Part shown: piece after piece, positions 1-10,600 of the stretch
Numbering within the stretch: position 1 is the stretch's first letter
Layout: every line of letters starts with the position of its first letter
NCBI RefSeq assembly: GCF_947260015.1
Contig: NZ_CAMYOM010000005.1
Location: forward strand, 1-64,000
DNA from: an uncultured Eudoraea sp.
GTDB taxonomy: Bacteria > Bacteroidota > Bacteroidia > Flavobacteriales > Flavobacteriaceae
Direction: 5' to 3'
DNA length: 64,000 nt
Notes under the pieces: generated by a model
Database searches by the model: none
Seen by the model: only the letters and a program-made list of their open reading frames with translations
Told to the model about the DNA's origin: nothing
Position numbers and translations under genes: made by a program

Positions 1-618
1 AAATGCATTGAAGCATGTGACCATACGCATAATTTAACTCCAGACAGACCTTACATTAAGGTTTTGGAAATGCAGGATAATGAAAAATCTTCCCCTTACT
101 GGATGCCAAAAAAATGTTTCCAATGTGATAACCCTCCCTGCGTAAAAGTCTGCCCGGTTGGGGCAACATATAAACGTACAGATGGTATTGTACTGATAGA
201 TAATGAACGTTGTATTGGATGTCGATTTTGTATGGCTGCCTGCCCATATTCGGCACGAGTATTTAACTGGGGAAAACCACCAGATGAAGATGAAAGTATT
301 CCTTATTCTCCTGAAACCAGTCTTCCAAGTCAAATAGGCACGGTAGGAAAATGTGATTTTTGCCCGGACATGCTTCGGAACAATAAGCTACCCCATTGTG
401 TTACTTCCTGTCCTAATGGTGTTATTTACTTTGGGGATGAGATCGACGACACCGTTACCAATGGAGAAGAAACGGTACGGTTATCTACATTGCTGAAAGA
501 AAAAGCCGGGTATCGATATATGGAAGAATTAGGTACGGAACCACGTGTTTATTATCTCCCACCTGTTGACAGGTTGTTCCCCTTTGAAGAGACCACCCAA
601 GAAAACAGTGAGTCATGA
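1..618 (+). CDS. 4Fe-4S ferredoxin subunit (NrfC/PsrB/DmsB type), 5' truncated by window edge
   Basis: The reading frame is open from base 1, before the first ATG at 64, and already encodes cluster cysteines (CIEAC, visible residues 2 and 6), so the gene starts upstream of the window. Four cysteine groups are visible: the end of group I; CFQC-x4-C-x3-C at 39-51; CIGC-x2-C-x3-CP at 71-81; and CDFC with a later C-x3-C at 118-137. This matches the four-cluster electron-transfer subunit of complex iron-sulfur molybdoenzymes and related Nrf/Psr/ACIII-like complexes. Such subunits pass electrons between a catalytic subunit and an NrfD-like quinone-interacting membrane subunit. The next gene is NrfD-like and overlaps by 4 nt (ATGA), which implies translational coupling. 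The catalytic subunit would lie upstream, so the substrate cannot be named. Confidence 0.9.
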   Translation, partial: KCIEACDHTHNLTPDRPYIKVLEMQDNEKSSPYWMPKKCFQCDNPPCVKVCPVGATYKRTDGIVLIDNERCIGCRFCMAACPYSARVFNWGKPPDEDESIPYSPETSLPSQIGTVGKCDFCPDMLRNNKLPHCVTSCPNGVIYFGDEIDDTVTNGEETVRLSTLLKEKAGYRYMEELGTEPRVYYLPPVDRLFPFEETTQENSES

Positions 619-1955
619 GTAAACCGAATATCGAACTTCAAAAGTTTAGAACAAAAAGAGGAAAACGTCTCTTAAGTCATATAATTACAACGTCCTTACA
701 ATATAAATTGTGGATAGTATTCTTACTCATACTTATTGTATTAGGAATGATTGGCTATTATCGCCAATTAAGATACGGACTTGTAGTAACTGCCATGAGA
801 GATTATACTTCCTGGGGAATTTACATCTCGAATTTTGTTTTTTTTGTAGCTATTAGCCTGGTAGGGTCATTGTTTAGTTCCATTTTAAAACTCAACAAAA
901 ATTTGTGGGCCAGACCTCTTACCAGAATTTCTGAAATTATTGCGGTCGCTGCTATTATTTGTGCCGCTGTAATCATTATTGTCGACATGGGTCGTCCGGA
1001 TCGTATTTTTTTTGTAATTACGCATTTAAGAATCCAATCCCCCATTATTTGGGACGTAATTATAATTTCTACTTATTTAGTTATAAGCATACTATTATTA
1101 TATATTTCTTTACTTCCAGACATCGCTCTTTGTCGTGACCGATTAACGGAGATTCCTAATTGGAAAAAAAAATTATATAGAATTACAGCCATCAATTGGC
1201 ATAATCATCCCAAGCAAATAGCAATGCTGCAAAAAGTAAACAAAATATTGGCAATTGCTGTACTTCCGGTTGCATTTGCGATCCACACGATTACTTCCTG
1301 GCTGTTTGCGACAACCTGGCGTCCTGGATGGGACAGCACCAACCTTGGTCCTTATTTTGTTTCAGGAGCATTCATGGCAGGCGCAGCTGTAATCATTATT
1401 GCCATGTATTTTGTCAGGAAACATCTAAAACTGGGCAAATACATTACACTTATTCATTTCGACAAGATGGGCAAACTACTGGTACTCCTCTCGCTCGTTT
1501 ACTTGTATTTTAATATTAACGAATATCTGGGTCCAGCTTTTAAAATGGTTGGGCTAGAAGGGGAACATATCACCGAACTATTTGTGGGAAAATATGCCCC
1601 AATGTATTGGTTTGTTCAGCTGGGTGGTCTTGTTTTACCAATTATACTCTTATCTATCAAACCATTTCGCAAACCACTACCAATATTAATAATATCCATA
1701 TTTGTGGTACTCGGGGCATGGTTAAAACGGTTTTTAATAGTAATCCCTTCATTGCAACATCCATATTTACCAATTCAGGGAGTTGATGAATCCTATTTAC
1801 ATTATAATCCAACCTGGGAAGAGTGGGCAATTACCATTTCATCTTTTGCCTGGTTATTACTGATTATTACAGTGCTTATTAAATTATTTCCGGTAATCCC
1901 TATTAAAAAATATCAACAAGGTTCTGAAATTGTCTTTAAACAAAATATTTTCTGA
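615..1955 (+). CDS. nrfD: NrfD/PsrC-like polytopic membrane subunit
   Basis: This 446-residue protein is strongly hydrophobic, with about nine predicted membrane segments (for example residues 33-53, 68-92, 102-124, 140-165 and several after 205). The layout fits the NrfD/PsrC family, membrane subunits that bind menaquinone and pair with four-cluster ferredoxins such as the preceding gene. The start ATG at 615 overlaps the upstream TGA, as in a coupled operon. Family membership is inferred from topology and from the Fe-S partner. I cannot tell the polysulfide-reductase, nitrite-reductase and alternative complex III-like branches apart. The gene symbol is a family label only. Confidence 0.85.
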   Translation: MSKPNIELQKFRTKRGKRLLSHIITTSLQYKLWIVFLLILIVLGMIGYYRQLRYGLVVTAMRDYTSWGIYISNFVFFVAISLVGSLFSSILKLNKNLWARPLTRISEIIAVAAIICAAVIIIVDMGRPDRIFFVITHLRIQSPIIWDVIIISTYLVISILLLYISLLPDIALCRDRLTEIPNWKKKLYRITAINWHNHPKQIAMLQKVNKILAIAVLPVAFAIHTITSWLFATTWRPGWDSTNLGPYFVSGAFMAGAAVIIIAMYFVRKHLKLGKYITLIHFDKMGKLLVLLSLVYLYFNINEYLGPAFKMVGLEGEHITELFVGKYAPMYWFVQLGGLVLPIILLSIKPFRKPLPILIISIFVVLGAWLKRFLIVIPSLQHPYLPIQGVDESYLHYNPTWEEWAITISSFAWLLLIITVLIKLFPVIPIKKYQQGSEIVFKQNIF

Positions 1956-1956
1956 A

Positions 1957-2586
1957 ATGAAATCTGAAACAAAACTTATTAATTATTTTTTAGAGATTAT
2001 AATGGCCATAACTTTCATTTTACTAGCTATTACATTTAGTTACGGGCAAGATGATTTACAAGATGCCATTGTAACACTTTCCTTCATAGATAATAACGAA
2101 GCTAAAATAATCCAGGCAAAAGCTACAGACCAAGATGGAAGCCCTATTGAAGACCTGGAATTATATTTTTATATACAAAGAACCTTCAGTTTATTACCCA
2201 TAGGGGATTTTTTTAATGCCACCGATGAGAACGGCATAGTTGAAATCCCATTTCCGGAAGATTTACCTGGCAACATGGAGGGGCATGTTAAAATCGTGGT
2301 AAAAATATTGGAATCGGATATCTACAATGATCTTACTTTAGAAACAATCAAAAATTGGGGCATACCCACTCCAGTAGATCAATTTAAAGAAAAACGATCT
2401 TTGTCGGCAGCGGCAGCCAATGCACCAATAACTTTAGTTATAAGTGTAAGTGGTATGATTCTTGTAATGTGGATTATTATTGGTTACATTATTTTTATCT
2501 TGTATAAGATCGGTAAAATCAAAAGTGATAAACATACCCATTTTGATGAAGAAAAATATTTTAAAGATATAATAGAAAGTTTTTGA
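1957..2586 (+). CDS. membrane-anchored protein of unknown function in the nrfCD-cytochrome operon
   Basis: I do not recognise this protein. I start it at ATG 1957, one base after the nrfD stop; a TTG at 1930 would add nine residues and overlap nrfD. From 1957 it is about 209 residues. It has an N-terminal hydrophobic signal or anchor ending near SYGQ, a soluble middle with short beta-strand-like segments and a D-E-N-G turn reminiscent of Ig/transthyretin-like domains, then a membrane helix near residues 155-180 and a charged cytoplasmic tail. No cysteines or haem motifs are visible. The tight spacing between nrfD and a cytochrome c suggests a structural or assembly part of the same respiratory complex, which is inference from context only. 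Confidence 0.75.
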   Translation: MKSETKLINYFLEIIMAITFILLAITFSYGQDDLQDAIVTLSFIDNNEAKIIQAKATDQDGSPIEDLELYFYIQRTFSLLPIGDFFNATDENGIVEIPFPEDLPGNMEGHVKIVVKILESDIYNDLTLETIKNWGIPTPVDQFKEKRSLSAAAANAPITLVISVSGMILVMWIIIGYIIFILYKIGKIKSDKHTHFDEEKYFKDIIESF

Positions 2587-2613
2587 GTAGACAATAACTT
2601 AAATTCCATAATA

Positions 2614-3021
2614 ATGAAAAAACAAGTTTTATTAATCGCAGCAGTATTTGTTGGCAGTTTTATCCTGTTGTCAATGAAAGTTATAAAATCCAATCAACAG
2701 GATCCGTGGGATGTTCCTGCTAAATATGAAAAAATGAAAAATCCTTACGCCAGCGCCTCAGATGAGGATCAAATTGGACGTATATTATATGCGAAACATT
2801 GTAAATCATGCCATGGTTCTAAAGGGAAGGGTGACGGAACAAAAGCAAAGTCCCTCGACACACCAGTGGGAGATTTTACAGATACTTCCTTTAAAAGTCA
2901 AACAGACGGTAGTCTATATTATAAATCATTCATTGGAAGAGATGATATGCCAAGTTTTATAAAGAAAATACCAGATGAGGAAGAACAGTGGTTGGTTATA
3001 AACTATATAAAAGGATTATAA
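2614..3021 (+). CDS. mono-haem class I cytochrome c, membrane-anchored
   Basis: The protein has 135 residues with an uncleaved-looking signal anchor at residues 4-22. There is one haem-binding CKSCH (C63, C66, H67) followed by GSKGKGDG, and a probable axial methionine in DDMPSF (M112). The C-terminal LVINYIKGL helix is typical of class I cytochromes c. It is the last gene of the operon that begins with the 4Fe-4S subunit, 27 nt after the preceding stop, and a terminator hairpin follows. The likely role is to exchange electrons with the NrfD complex on the periplasmic face. The partner is inferred from gene order. Confidence 0.9.
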   Translation: MKKQVLLIAAVFVGSFILLSMKVIKSNQQDPWDVPAKYEKMKNPYASASDEDQIGRILYAKHCKSCHGSKGKGDGTKAKSLDTPVGDFTDTSFKSQTDGSLYYKSFIGRDDMPSFIKKIPDEEEQWLVINYIKGL

Positions 3022-3081
3022 AATAGGACTTCCGTAAGCAGGAGAGATGGAGGCAACTAGTGATGCGTATACTTATTATTT

Positions 3082-3123
3082 AAAAAAACAGGTGTAAATG
3101 ATTAATTTACACCTGTTTTTTCT
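3082..3123. terminator. bidirectional Rho-independent terminator
   Basis: A 13-bp perfect stem (AACAGGTGTAAAT at 3087-3099 pairing with 3105-3117) has a 5-nt loop. An A run flanks the left and a T run the right. It sits between the convergent cytochrome c gene (+) and the adhesin locus (-) and can serve both strands. Confidence 0.85.
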
Positions 3124-3140
3124 TTTTGGATACCTATTCC

Positions 3141-4649
3141 TTATCTATACAAGGTAAAGTGGCCAACATACTGTTGTCTTTCTTTATCATTGGCATTCAC
3201 CACATACCAGTAATCTCCTGAAGGAAGTGCACTTCCGTCGTATTTACCGTCCCAACCAGATACTTGATCCAATACTGCTACTACCCTACCATATCGGTCG
3301 TAGATCTTAACTTCGATATTCGGGAAATAGTCTCGGTTTCTTGGAAACCATAATTCATTATTGTTATCTCCATCCGGCGTAAAGAAATTTGGTATCTCCA
3401 GCATTCCTGTAAAATCAAAAGGTATCGCTATTACTGCTTCACAACCTCCCTGATCCCTTACCATGATATTGACTATAGCATCTTCATTTGTCTCATATAC
3501 ATTTACATCGGCATAAGATACGCCCTGGAAGAAATACTCATAACCTCCATATCCGCCCATAGCAGTTGCGGTTATTTCATTTGGACCGCTTTTAACCGCC
3601 GATAGCGTTAACGGTTCATATGCATCCGTTGTAAAATCAACGAAGGTTGTACATCCATTAGAATGATAAATATATACCGTATGATCTCCAGCAGGTAAAT
3701 TACCCCAGATCCTCTCTGTTGTTGCCAGAGCAGTAATTGCATCTGTCGGATCTGCAGGATTTAGTGCAAAAAGCAAATCTGAATACTGGCTGGGATCCTG
3801 CATTTCCACTGTAACTGTGCTGTTCGGGAATATTCCATCACATCCATATTGAATAATTGGCGTAGCAATTAGTTCTACGCCTATTCCAATAGGTACAATA
3901 ACATTTGTTTCACAACCTCTAGAATCACGTACAAAGATTACATAAGTATCTCCACCAACAAGATTATCCCAGAACATTGAGGGGTTAGGTGCAAAATCAA
4001 CATCGGCAGATGAATTTAAAGCAAATTCATAAGGAGGAGTTCCACCCAATACATCCAGGCTTACCGTACCGTCCTGATCACCCAGACAGGTTTCAGGGGT
4101 AGAATCTACAACACCTGCCACTAATTCCATGGGTTCGGTTATAGTGATAGTCTGCGTTATAGTACAACCCAAAGCATCCTGAATAATAACTTCATAACTT
4201 CTTGGTCCCAGATCGGTAAATGTTTTTCTGTTAGGGAATAAAGGATCATCGGCCTCAAAGAATTCACTTAACTGATCTGCAATGGAATAACGGATAATTC
4301 CGGTACCGCCACTGGCTTCAATAATAAGTTGCCCATCTGTATCTCCATTACAACTCACGGGTACTGCCTCTATATAATCGAGTACCAGTGGAGGAGGATC
4401 TACAATAGTAATTGGGGTAGAAATGGCAGTACATCCACCACTCTGTGCATAAACCCAATAAGTTCCTGGTCCAAGGTCTCTGAATATTCCTGATGCCTGG
4501 GCACTCCTTTCAACATTACCTCCTGAAGGGAAAGGCGGTATATCTGAATTAAGTAAGGAATATACGTAATTACCAATGCCACCAAAGGCTTCGGAACGGA
4601 TAATCCCAGTTGCCTCACCGGCACAATTAATGGTAGCGTTAGCTAAATC
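3141..4649 (-). CDS. adhesin C-terminal piece: SprB-type repeats plus gliding-motility C-terminal (T9SS type B) sorting domain
   Basis: The open frame runs upstream of the first usable start (GTG at 4358) to a stop at 4695-4697. Residues coded from about 4649 (DLANATINC...) continue the repeat pattern of the piece before it, so this is the 3' end of the long adhesin gene and not a separate gene. The last 85 residues are the CHU_C-like domain: IPNFFTPDGDNNN, then an IYDRYG motif, GWDGKYDG, LPSGDYWY and a final FTLYR. This is the gliding-motility-associated domain that targets proteins to type B T9SS export and surface attachment. The piece has no signal peptide of its own. A small open frame at 4400-4624 on this strand is out of frame and has no repeat-like residues. 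Confidence 0.8.
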   Translation of the reverse strand, partial: DLANATINCAGEATGIIRSEAFGGIGNYVYSLLNSDIPPFPSGGNVERSAQASGIFRDLGPGTYWVYAQSGGCTAISTPITIVDPPPLVLDYIEAVPVSCNGDTDGQLIIEASGGTGIIRYSIADQLSEFFEADDPLFPNRKTFTDLGPRSYEVIIQDALGCTITQTITITEPMELVAGVVDSTPETCLGDQDGTVSLDVLGGTPPYEFALNSSADVDFAPNPSMFWDNLVGGDTYVIFVRDSRGCETNVIVPIGIGVELIATPIIQYGCDGIFPNSTVTVEMQDPSQYSDLLFALNPADPTDAITALATTERIWGNLPAGDHTVYIYHSNGCTTFVDFTTDAYEPLTLSAVKSGPNEITATAMGGYGGYEYFFQGVSYADVNVYETNEDAIVNIMVRDQGGCEAVIAIPFDFTGMLEIPNFFTPDGDNNNELWFPRNRDYFPNIEVKIYDRYGRVVAVLDQVSGWDGKYDGSALPSGDYWYVVNANDKERQQYVGHFTLYR

Positions 4650-7600
4650 GGATCTGCAGTACCTGCACGTCTGAAGAAATAACTTATTCCTACTTCAGGA
4701 TTCGTTACCGTTAATTCCATAACTCCCACATCACCACAACCAGGCGGTGACAATTCAACAAGTTCTGCTAAAACCACCTCCGGATCAACTATGTTTATAG
4801 GAACAGTAGTATAACTACAATCCCATCCGTCAAAAACAGTAATCGTGTAATCACCCGCTGATAAATTACCAAAATTGGTAGTAGTCTGTATACCACTACT
4901 GGTACCGTCAAGTAGTCGATTAAGCTGGTACAAATAATTACCGGGGCCCTGACCTCCACTTACGTTAAAGGCCTCTATCTCACCATTATTATCATTGTTA
5001 CATTGTAAAGGAATAACAACCTGAATATCAGCATATATAGGTGCCGGCAGTGCTAAATTTATTGTGTTGGTTTCAATACATCCTTCCAAATCTCTTACAT
5101 TAACTGTATATATGCCATCAGATAAACCTGTAAAACTGTCGTTCGTACTTGGAAAATCCTGTAGAATAGTGGTACCATCGGGGGCTATTAACTGGTATTC
5201 AAAACTACCCCAGCCACCATCACCTACTGCAAATACTTCTCCCAGTCCCGGAATTGCGCAAGTAACCTCTGCCGTTTGTGTAAGCGCAACAGTTAAAGCC
5301 CTGTCTGGCTGTCTAACCGTGGCTATATTACTAACCGCATCACAATAAGGAATGTCCAGTGCCTCTACATAAACTAATAGATTACCAGCAGGCAGACCAG
5401 TTATCACGCCTGGATTCTGAGCTGGAATGTTGGTATCAAATGTACCGGTAACGCCAGTGGTTGTTTCAACACCTGCATTATCTCGTGAGAATACTTCATA
5501 ATTATAGATTCCGCTGTAATTGTTTATTTGAATACTTATCTCTCCATCAGTACCATTAAAACAGGTAACCGGTTTGGTCTCGGCAATAAGAGCATCAATG
5601 GTATTGTAGTCAGGAACATTTACTACAGGAGTGAGGTAGGTACAACCCGCGTTTCCAACATCAGTAACTGCAAATATATAGTTCCCGGGTGTACTTATAG
5701 CCCAACTCACTGTATCACTACCACCAGAATTCTGAATTGGTTCAGATCCCAAAGGCAATATTTCCACATCATAATTTCCTGGTCCCTGATCCATTATTAT
5801 ATCTATAGAACCCGGACTCACTCCAGTACCTGATGCATCACAACTAATTGAATTCACGTTAAACGTAAAAGTTAGTCCCACCGGTGCGTTAATAGTAACA
5901 GTATCCGTAATTTCACAACCGTTTTGGTCCTTAGCAATTAGAATTATGGTTTGATCTGTACCATTGTCAATTACTTCAAAGACATTGCTAGTCTGGAAAT
6001 TGGTACCATCAAAAGCCGGAGTCCCATCATTCATACTATAGGTATAGGTTGGGGTACCGGTATTGGCCCCTGTACCATCTCCGTTGGTATCCGTATATAT
6101 TGTAATTGTAGCGGTATTAAATCGGTTACTGCTGGGGTCGCAAGTAAATTCTGTATTAGTCGTAGCGATTTGTAATGGCGTAGGCTCAAGAATTACAACG
6201 TCTCCCGATCTATCTGTACAACCTCTGTCTGATATAACTTCAACCTGGTATGTACCTTGTGCTAAATTATCAAAAATAGCTGTTGATTGAGGGCCAGCTA
6301 GAACCGTTGCAGTACCCCCATCGTATAAGACATACGTAAATGGACTGTCTGTATCTGATCCCGGTTGCAATTCTACTGAAATATAACCATCGTTCGCCCC
6401 ATTACAAGTAATATCTCCTTTGGGAGTTGCTGATATAACCGGAGTGTTAACAAGAGTAACATCAACTATGGCATTATCCTCACACAGTGGTATGGTGTTA
6501 GAATCCAGGTCGGTCACTAAAATGTCATAGTTCCCGGGTAATACATTTATAAATATATTTGAACCTTGTGGTGGTCCAATCGGATTTAACAAATTGTCCC
6601 TAAGTTGAAATTCAAAATTACCACTACCACCTGTTGTATTCACCGTAATTACGCCATCTCCCGCGTTACAGGTAGGTTCCGTAGTTGCACTTGCAGTAAT
6701 TGCAAAGAAATCAAATACCCTTGCAACTATACTATTAGTACAACCATTACCGTCCCTTACAATTATGGTATAATCACCAGGGTTAGGTACAATAAAATTA
6801 GGACTTGTTTGGAATCCGCCTCCAATATCATATTCAAATGTCTCATCGGGCAGGCCTGAACCTGTGCTCAAAGGAGAGAGTATGTTAACCGTGTAATTGG
6901 CAACTGCAGTACACTGATTCACAACATCCAGGGTGGGGATAGGAACACCGGGATTTTCTGTTACAGTTACTGTAGTAAAGAAATCGTAATCTGCGGGGTA
7001 TGGACCCGCAATTTCATAAGTGGTCTGTGCTGTAAAAATAGCTGGAGCCGGATTACCCGTTGGAACATATGCAAAGTTATAACCAGGGGTACCACCGGTT
7101 CCCCGAACTGTTACCAATGCACCCACATTACAATTTGCAGGTTCATTATTATCAACAACCAATGTTGGAATATCCGTTATAATATCTACCAGAGCACTGG
7201 CATCACAACTTGTATTGTTATCATTTACAAGTATCTGATAATTGCCTGGCGGAAGTGCTGTAAAAGAGCCGTTATATGGAATAGGTTCATTGTTTAATAC
7301 TGTTGGACCACTTATAATAGCTCCTGTATTCGTATCCTGTAACTCAATTGTAAGATCTGCAGGCGAGGCAATACCAGTTACTTGAAAGTCTATATGCCCG
7401 TTACCTCCCGGTGTACATGAGGCCGTTGTCGCCGTGGCTGCAACTGCTATAGGTGAAGGACCTAAAATAGGATCTATTTGTTCAATATATCGGCATCCCA
7501 GGGCATCAATTACCTCAACAAAATAAGTTATACCATAGGCTATTTGACCCGTAAAATCATGTGTGTCGATATCCACGTTTGGAGGGCCTAAAGGGCCACC

Positions 7601-10600
7601 TAAAAGACCTATCTGGTAGGGTGGAGTTCCACCAACTATATCCACGATATACGTAAAGGCTGTGGTGCAATCGGGTGGTGTTGTAGTCGATACAGGAACC
7701 AGATCTATCTGATTTTGCGTAATAGTAACTGTATCCCTGTCCTCACATCCCGATGCATCCTGCGTTAATATAGTATAAGTACCAGGTATAAGATTTGGAA
7801 AATTAACAGCAGTACTTGCTGTTGGACCTACTGTGGCGACAGTAGTACCTGTAATATCTTGCACAATATAGGTGTAATTAGGCGTTCCATTAGCAACAGC
7901 CGTAACATCTATTGAACCTTCAACAGTACCTGCTGCACACACCGCATTATTAGCAACTACTGTTGCATCAACAGGGGTACTGGCATTAATTGTAGCAGAT
8001 AATACAGGAGTTATACACCCACGACTATCCCTGATAACAAAAGTACTGTAGATTCCCGGAGCGAAGCCTGAGAATATATTTTGGGAACTAAAATTAGTCC
8101 CACTGTCATCACTATATTCATATGGAGGTACTCCAAAATTAGTATCGGGTACCAGGGTTATTATACCATTATTATCACCACAGGTGGTATCTGTTGGATT
8201 TGCTGATCCTACAATACTCTCTGGCGGATCAATAGTGATCACATTAGTCTCTGTCGTACATCCCTGACTGTCACTTACCAAAAACTGATAGGTTGTAGGA
8301 ACTAAAATAGATCCATTTGGAATATCATAGATAAAGGAGTTCCCCGTAATATTATTAGAATTTGAAGTATAAGGAGCACCGTCAATACTTACTTCATAGA
8401 TGTCATAGTCACCAGCTGAAGGGTATCCGTTAGAAATATTTACCTGAATCTGTGCAGAAATGCCACCACAAGTTAATGGCCTGATTATGGTGCCACTAGC
8501 TGTAATTTCAGGTTCTATGGTCAAAGTAATATCATCCCGACAATCATTGGCATCTATTACCTCAATGTCGTAGTTGCCCGGTGTTAGATTGATAAAAGTA
8601 CTTGCGCCACCTAAAGGCCCGCCATTAACTCTGAATTGATATGGTGGAAGACCACCAACTGCATTCACTGCAAGGGTAGCCGCATCAACATTGTCATAAC
8701 AGAAATCTGAAGCAGCTGCATCTAAACTGATTGTAGGGGAATTTAAAATTGTTAGTGTAAAACTATCTGTAACTGTACAACCATTGGCATCGGTTACACT
8801 TACCTGATACAAGCCATCAAGAGACAGGTTTGAAAAGGTATTCCCATTTTTAGGTCCGCGTGTTGACGTATCTGGTTGAGTTAATGTGTATCGGTTACCA
8901 CCCCAGCCTCCAACGGTATTAATGGTTACGCTACCAATATTACCATTCTGACAACTCATAGGGGTAACATTAAGGCTGGTTATAGCAAAAGCCACAGCCG
9001 GTTCCTGAATTACTAAAGTGGCCGTATCGGCACAATTAGTGTCCTCATCTGTTACTGTAATCGTATAACTACCTGCTGTTAATCCTGTAACATTAATTAT
9101 TCCAGCTGATTGTCCGTTAAATACCGGACCTGCATCAATCTGATACCTGTAGGTAGTATCAAACCCATCTACCAGGAAACGTCCCTCGCCATCACTATCT
9201 CCAACACAGGTCACTACCTTCGTAGCCTGAGCCTGGACCGCAATGGAACTAATATCAGTAATTGCAAAGACTTCGTCATAACTACACCCTTCATTATCAG
9301 TTACCCTAAAAGTATAAGTTCCCAGTCCCAGACCAGTAAAAACGGGGTTGTTCCCATTGTTAATAGCACTGATCGCCGGGGCAATAATTTCATAGGTATA
9401 AGGTGCTGCACCATCGGTAACAGCAACGGTAACTGAGGCACTGCTGGTTAAACAATCAATACTGGAAATGGTAAAGTCCATATCCGTTGGCTTGTCTAAG
9501 GCAGCAAAGACTATTGGTGGCAGGCTTTCTACACAACCATTTGCATCCCGGATTTGAGGAGTGTATGTTCCCACACCGAGATTGGAATAAACCGTGGTAG
9601 GACTAAAACCTGCACCAATACTATAGTCGTATGGGGGTGTCCCTCCGGCTACACCCGAAATTGTTATCTGTCCGCCGTTCTCATTTAAACATGTAGGAAT
9701 GGAATTGGGAGTGGCAGTAGCTGTAATATTGGATGGAGTACCAACTGTTTCCGTAGATGACGGAGTTGTACATACAAAAGAGCCCTGCTGATAGCGGATG
9801 ATCACATCGTAACTGCCGGGCGCTAAATTATTAAACACATTACTACCCTGGTAGTTCGTACCATTATCGCTACTGAATTCAAGATTATATCCAAATCCAT
9901 TAGTAACATTAACGGTAATCCTACCGTCATTGACCCCTCCACAATTCGCATCTTCTGTTGTTATAGTGAAAATGGGTGGTGGCAAATCTTCAACGTCTAT
10001 ACTTGCCGTCTTTATACAGCCATTAGCATCTTCAACCAAGATGTTGTATGTCCCGGCCGAAGTTACAGTAAACATGGCCGTACTTGCATAAGGTGCACTA
10101 AAATTAACACCCGCATCCAAACTGTATCTATATGGAGAAGTACCTCCTGAAGTATCAATTGTAACATCAACCGAAGCCGCTCCACAACCAAAACTATCCG
10201 ATGCTGTTGCAGAAACCGCCAAAGGGCTAATCCCGCTTCCTATATCTATAGGATCATTATTAATATCTAATGTTATGAGCTCATTACACTTATTAGTTTC
10301 TACACGTACACTATAAATACCCGGACTAACGTTGGCGAAAGTATAATTACTGGCCGAGTCCGGTCCAAAAGTATCTACTGTAACACCAGCCTTTATAAGC
10401 CTATAGGTATAAAATCCCGGGACTCCGGATACCTGGACGTCTATACTTCCTAACTCTCCGCTACACAAAATATCATATGCCGTAACATCTACGGTAATAT
10501 CCAGATCCTGTACGGTTTGGATATTTGAGGGAAACAGACAGGCACTGCCCGAAACATTTTTTAAACGAACCCATACTGTGTAATCTCCGGCCGTGGTTAT

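Noticed and set aside
1930-1956. TTG start for the protein after nrfD
   Set aside because: It would overlap nrfD by 26 nt; ATG 1957 directly follows the nrfD stop and keeps the signal segment.
4400-4624. A 74-residue open frame on the minus strand between the adhesin pieces
   Set aside because: It is out of frame with the adhesin, has no repeat-like residues, and the correct frame reads through the same bases with normal SprB-like sequence.
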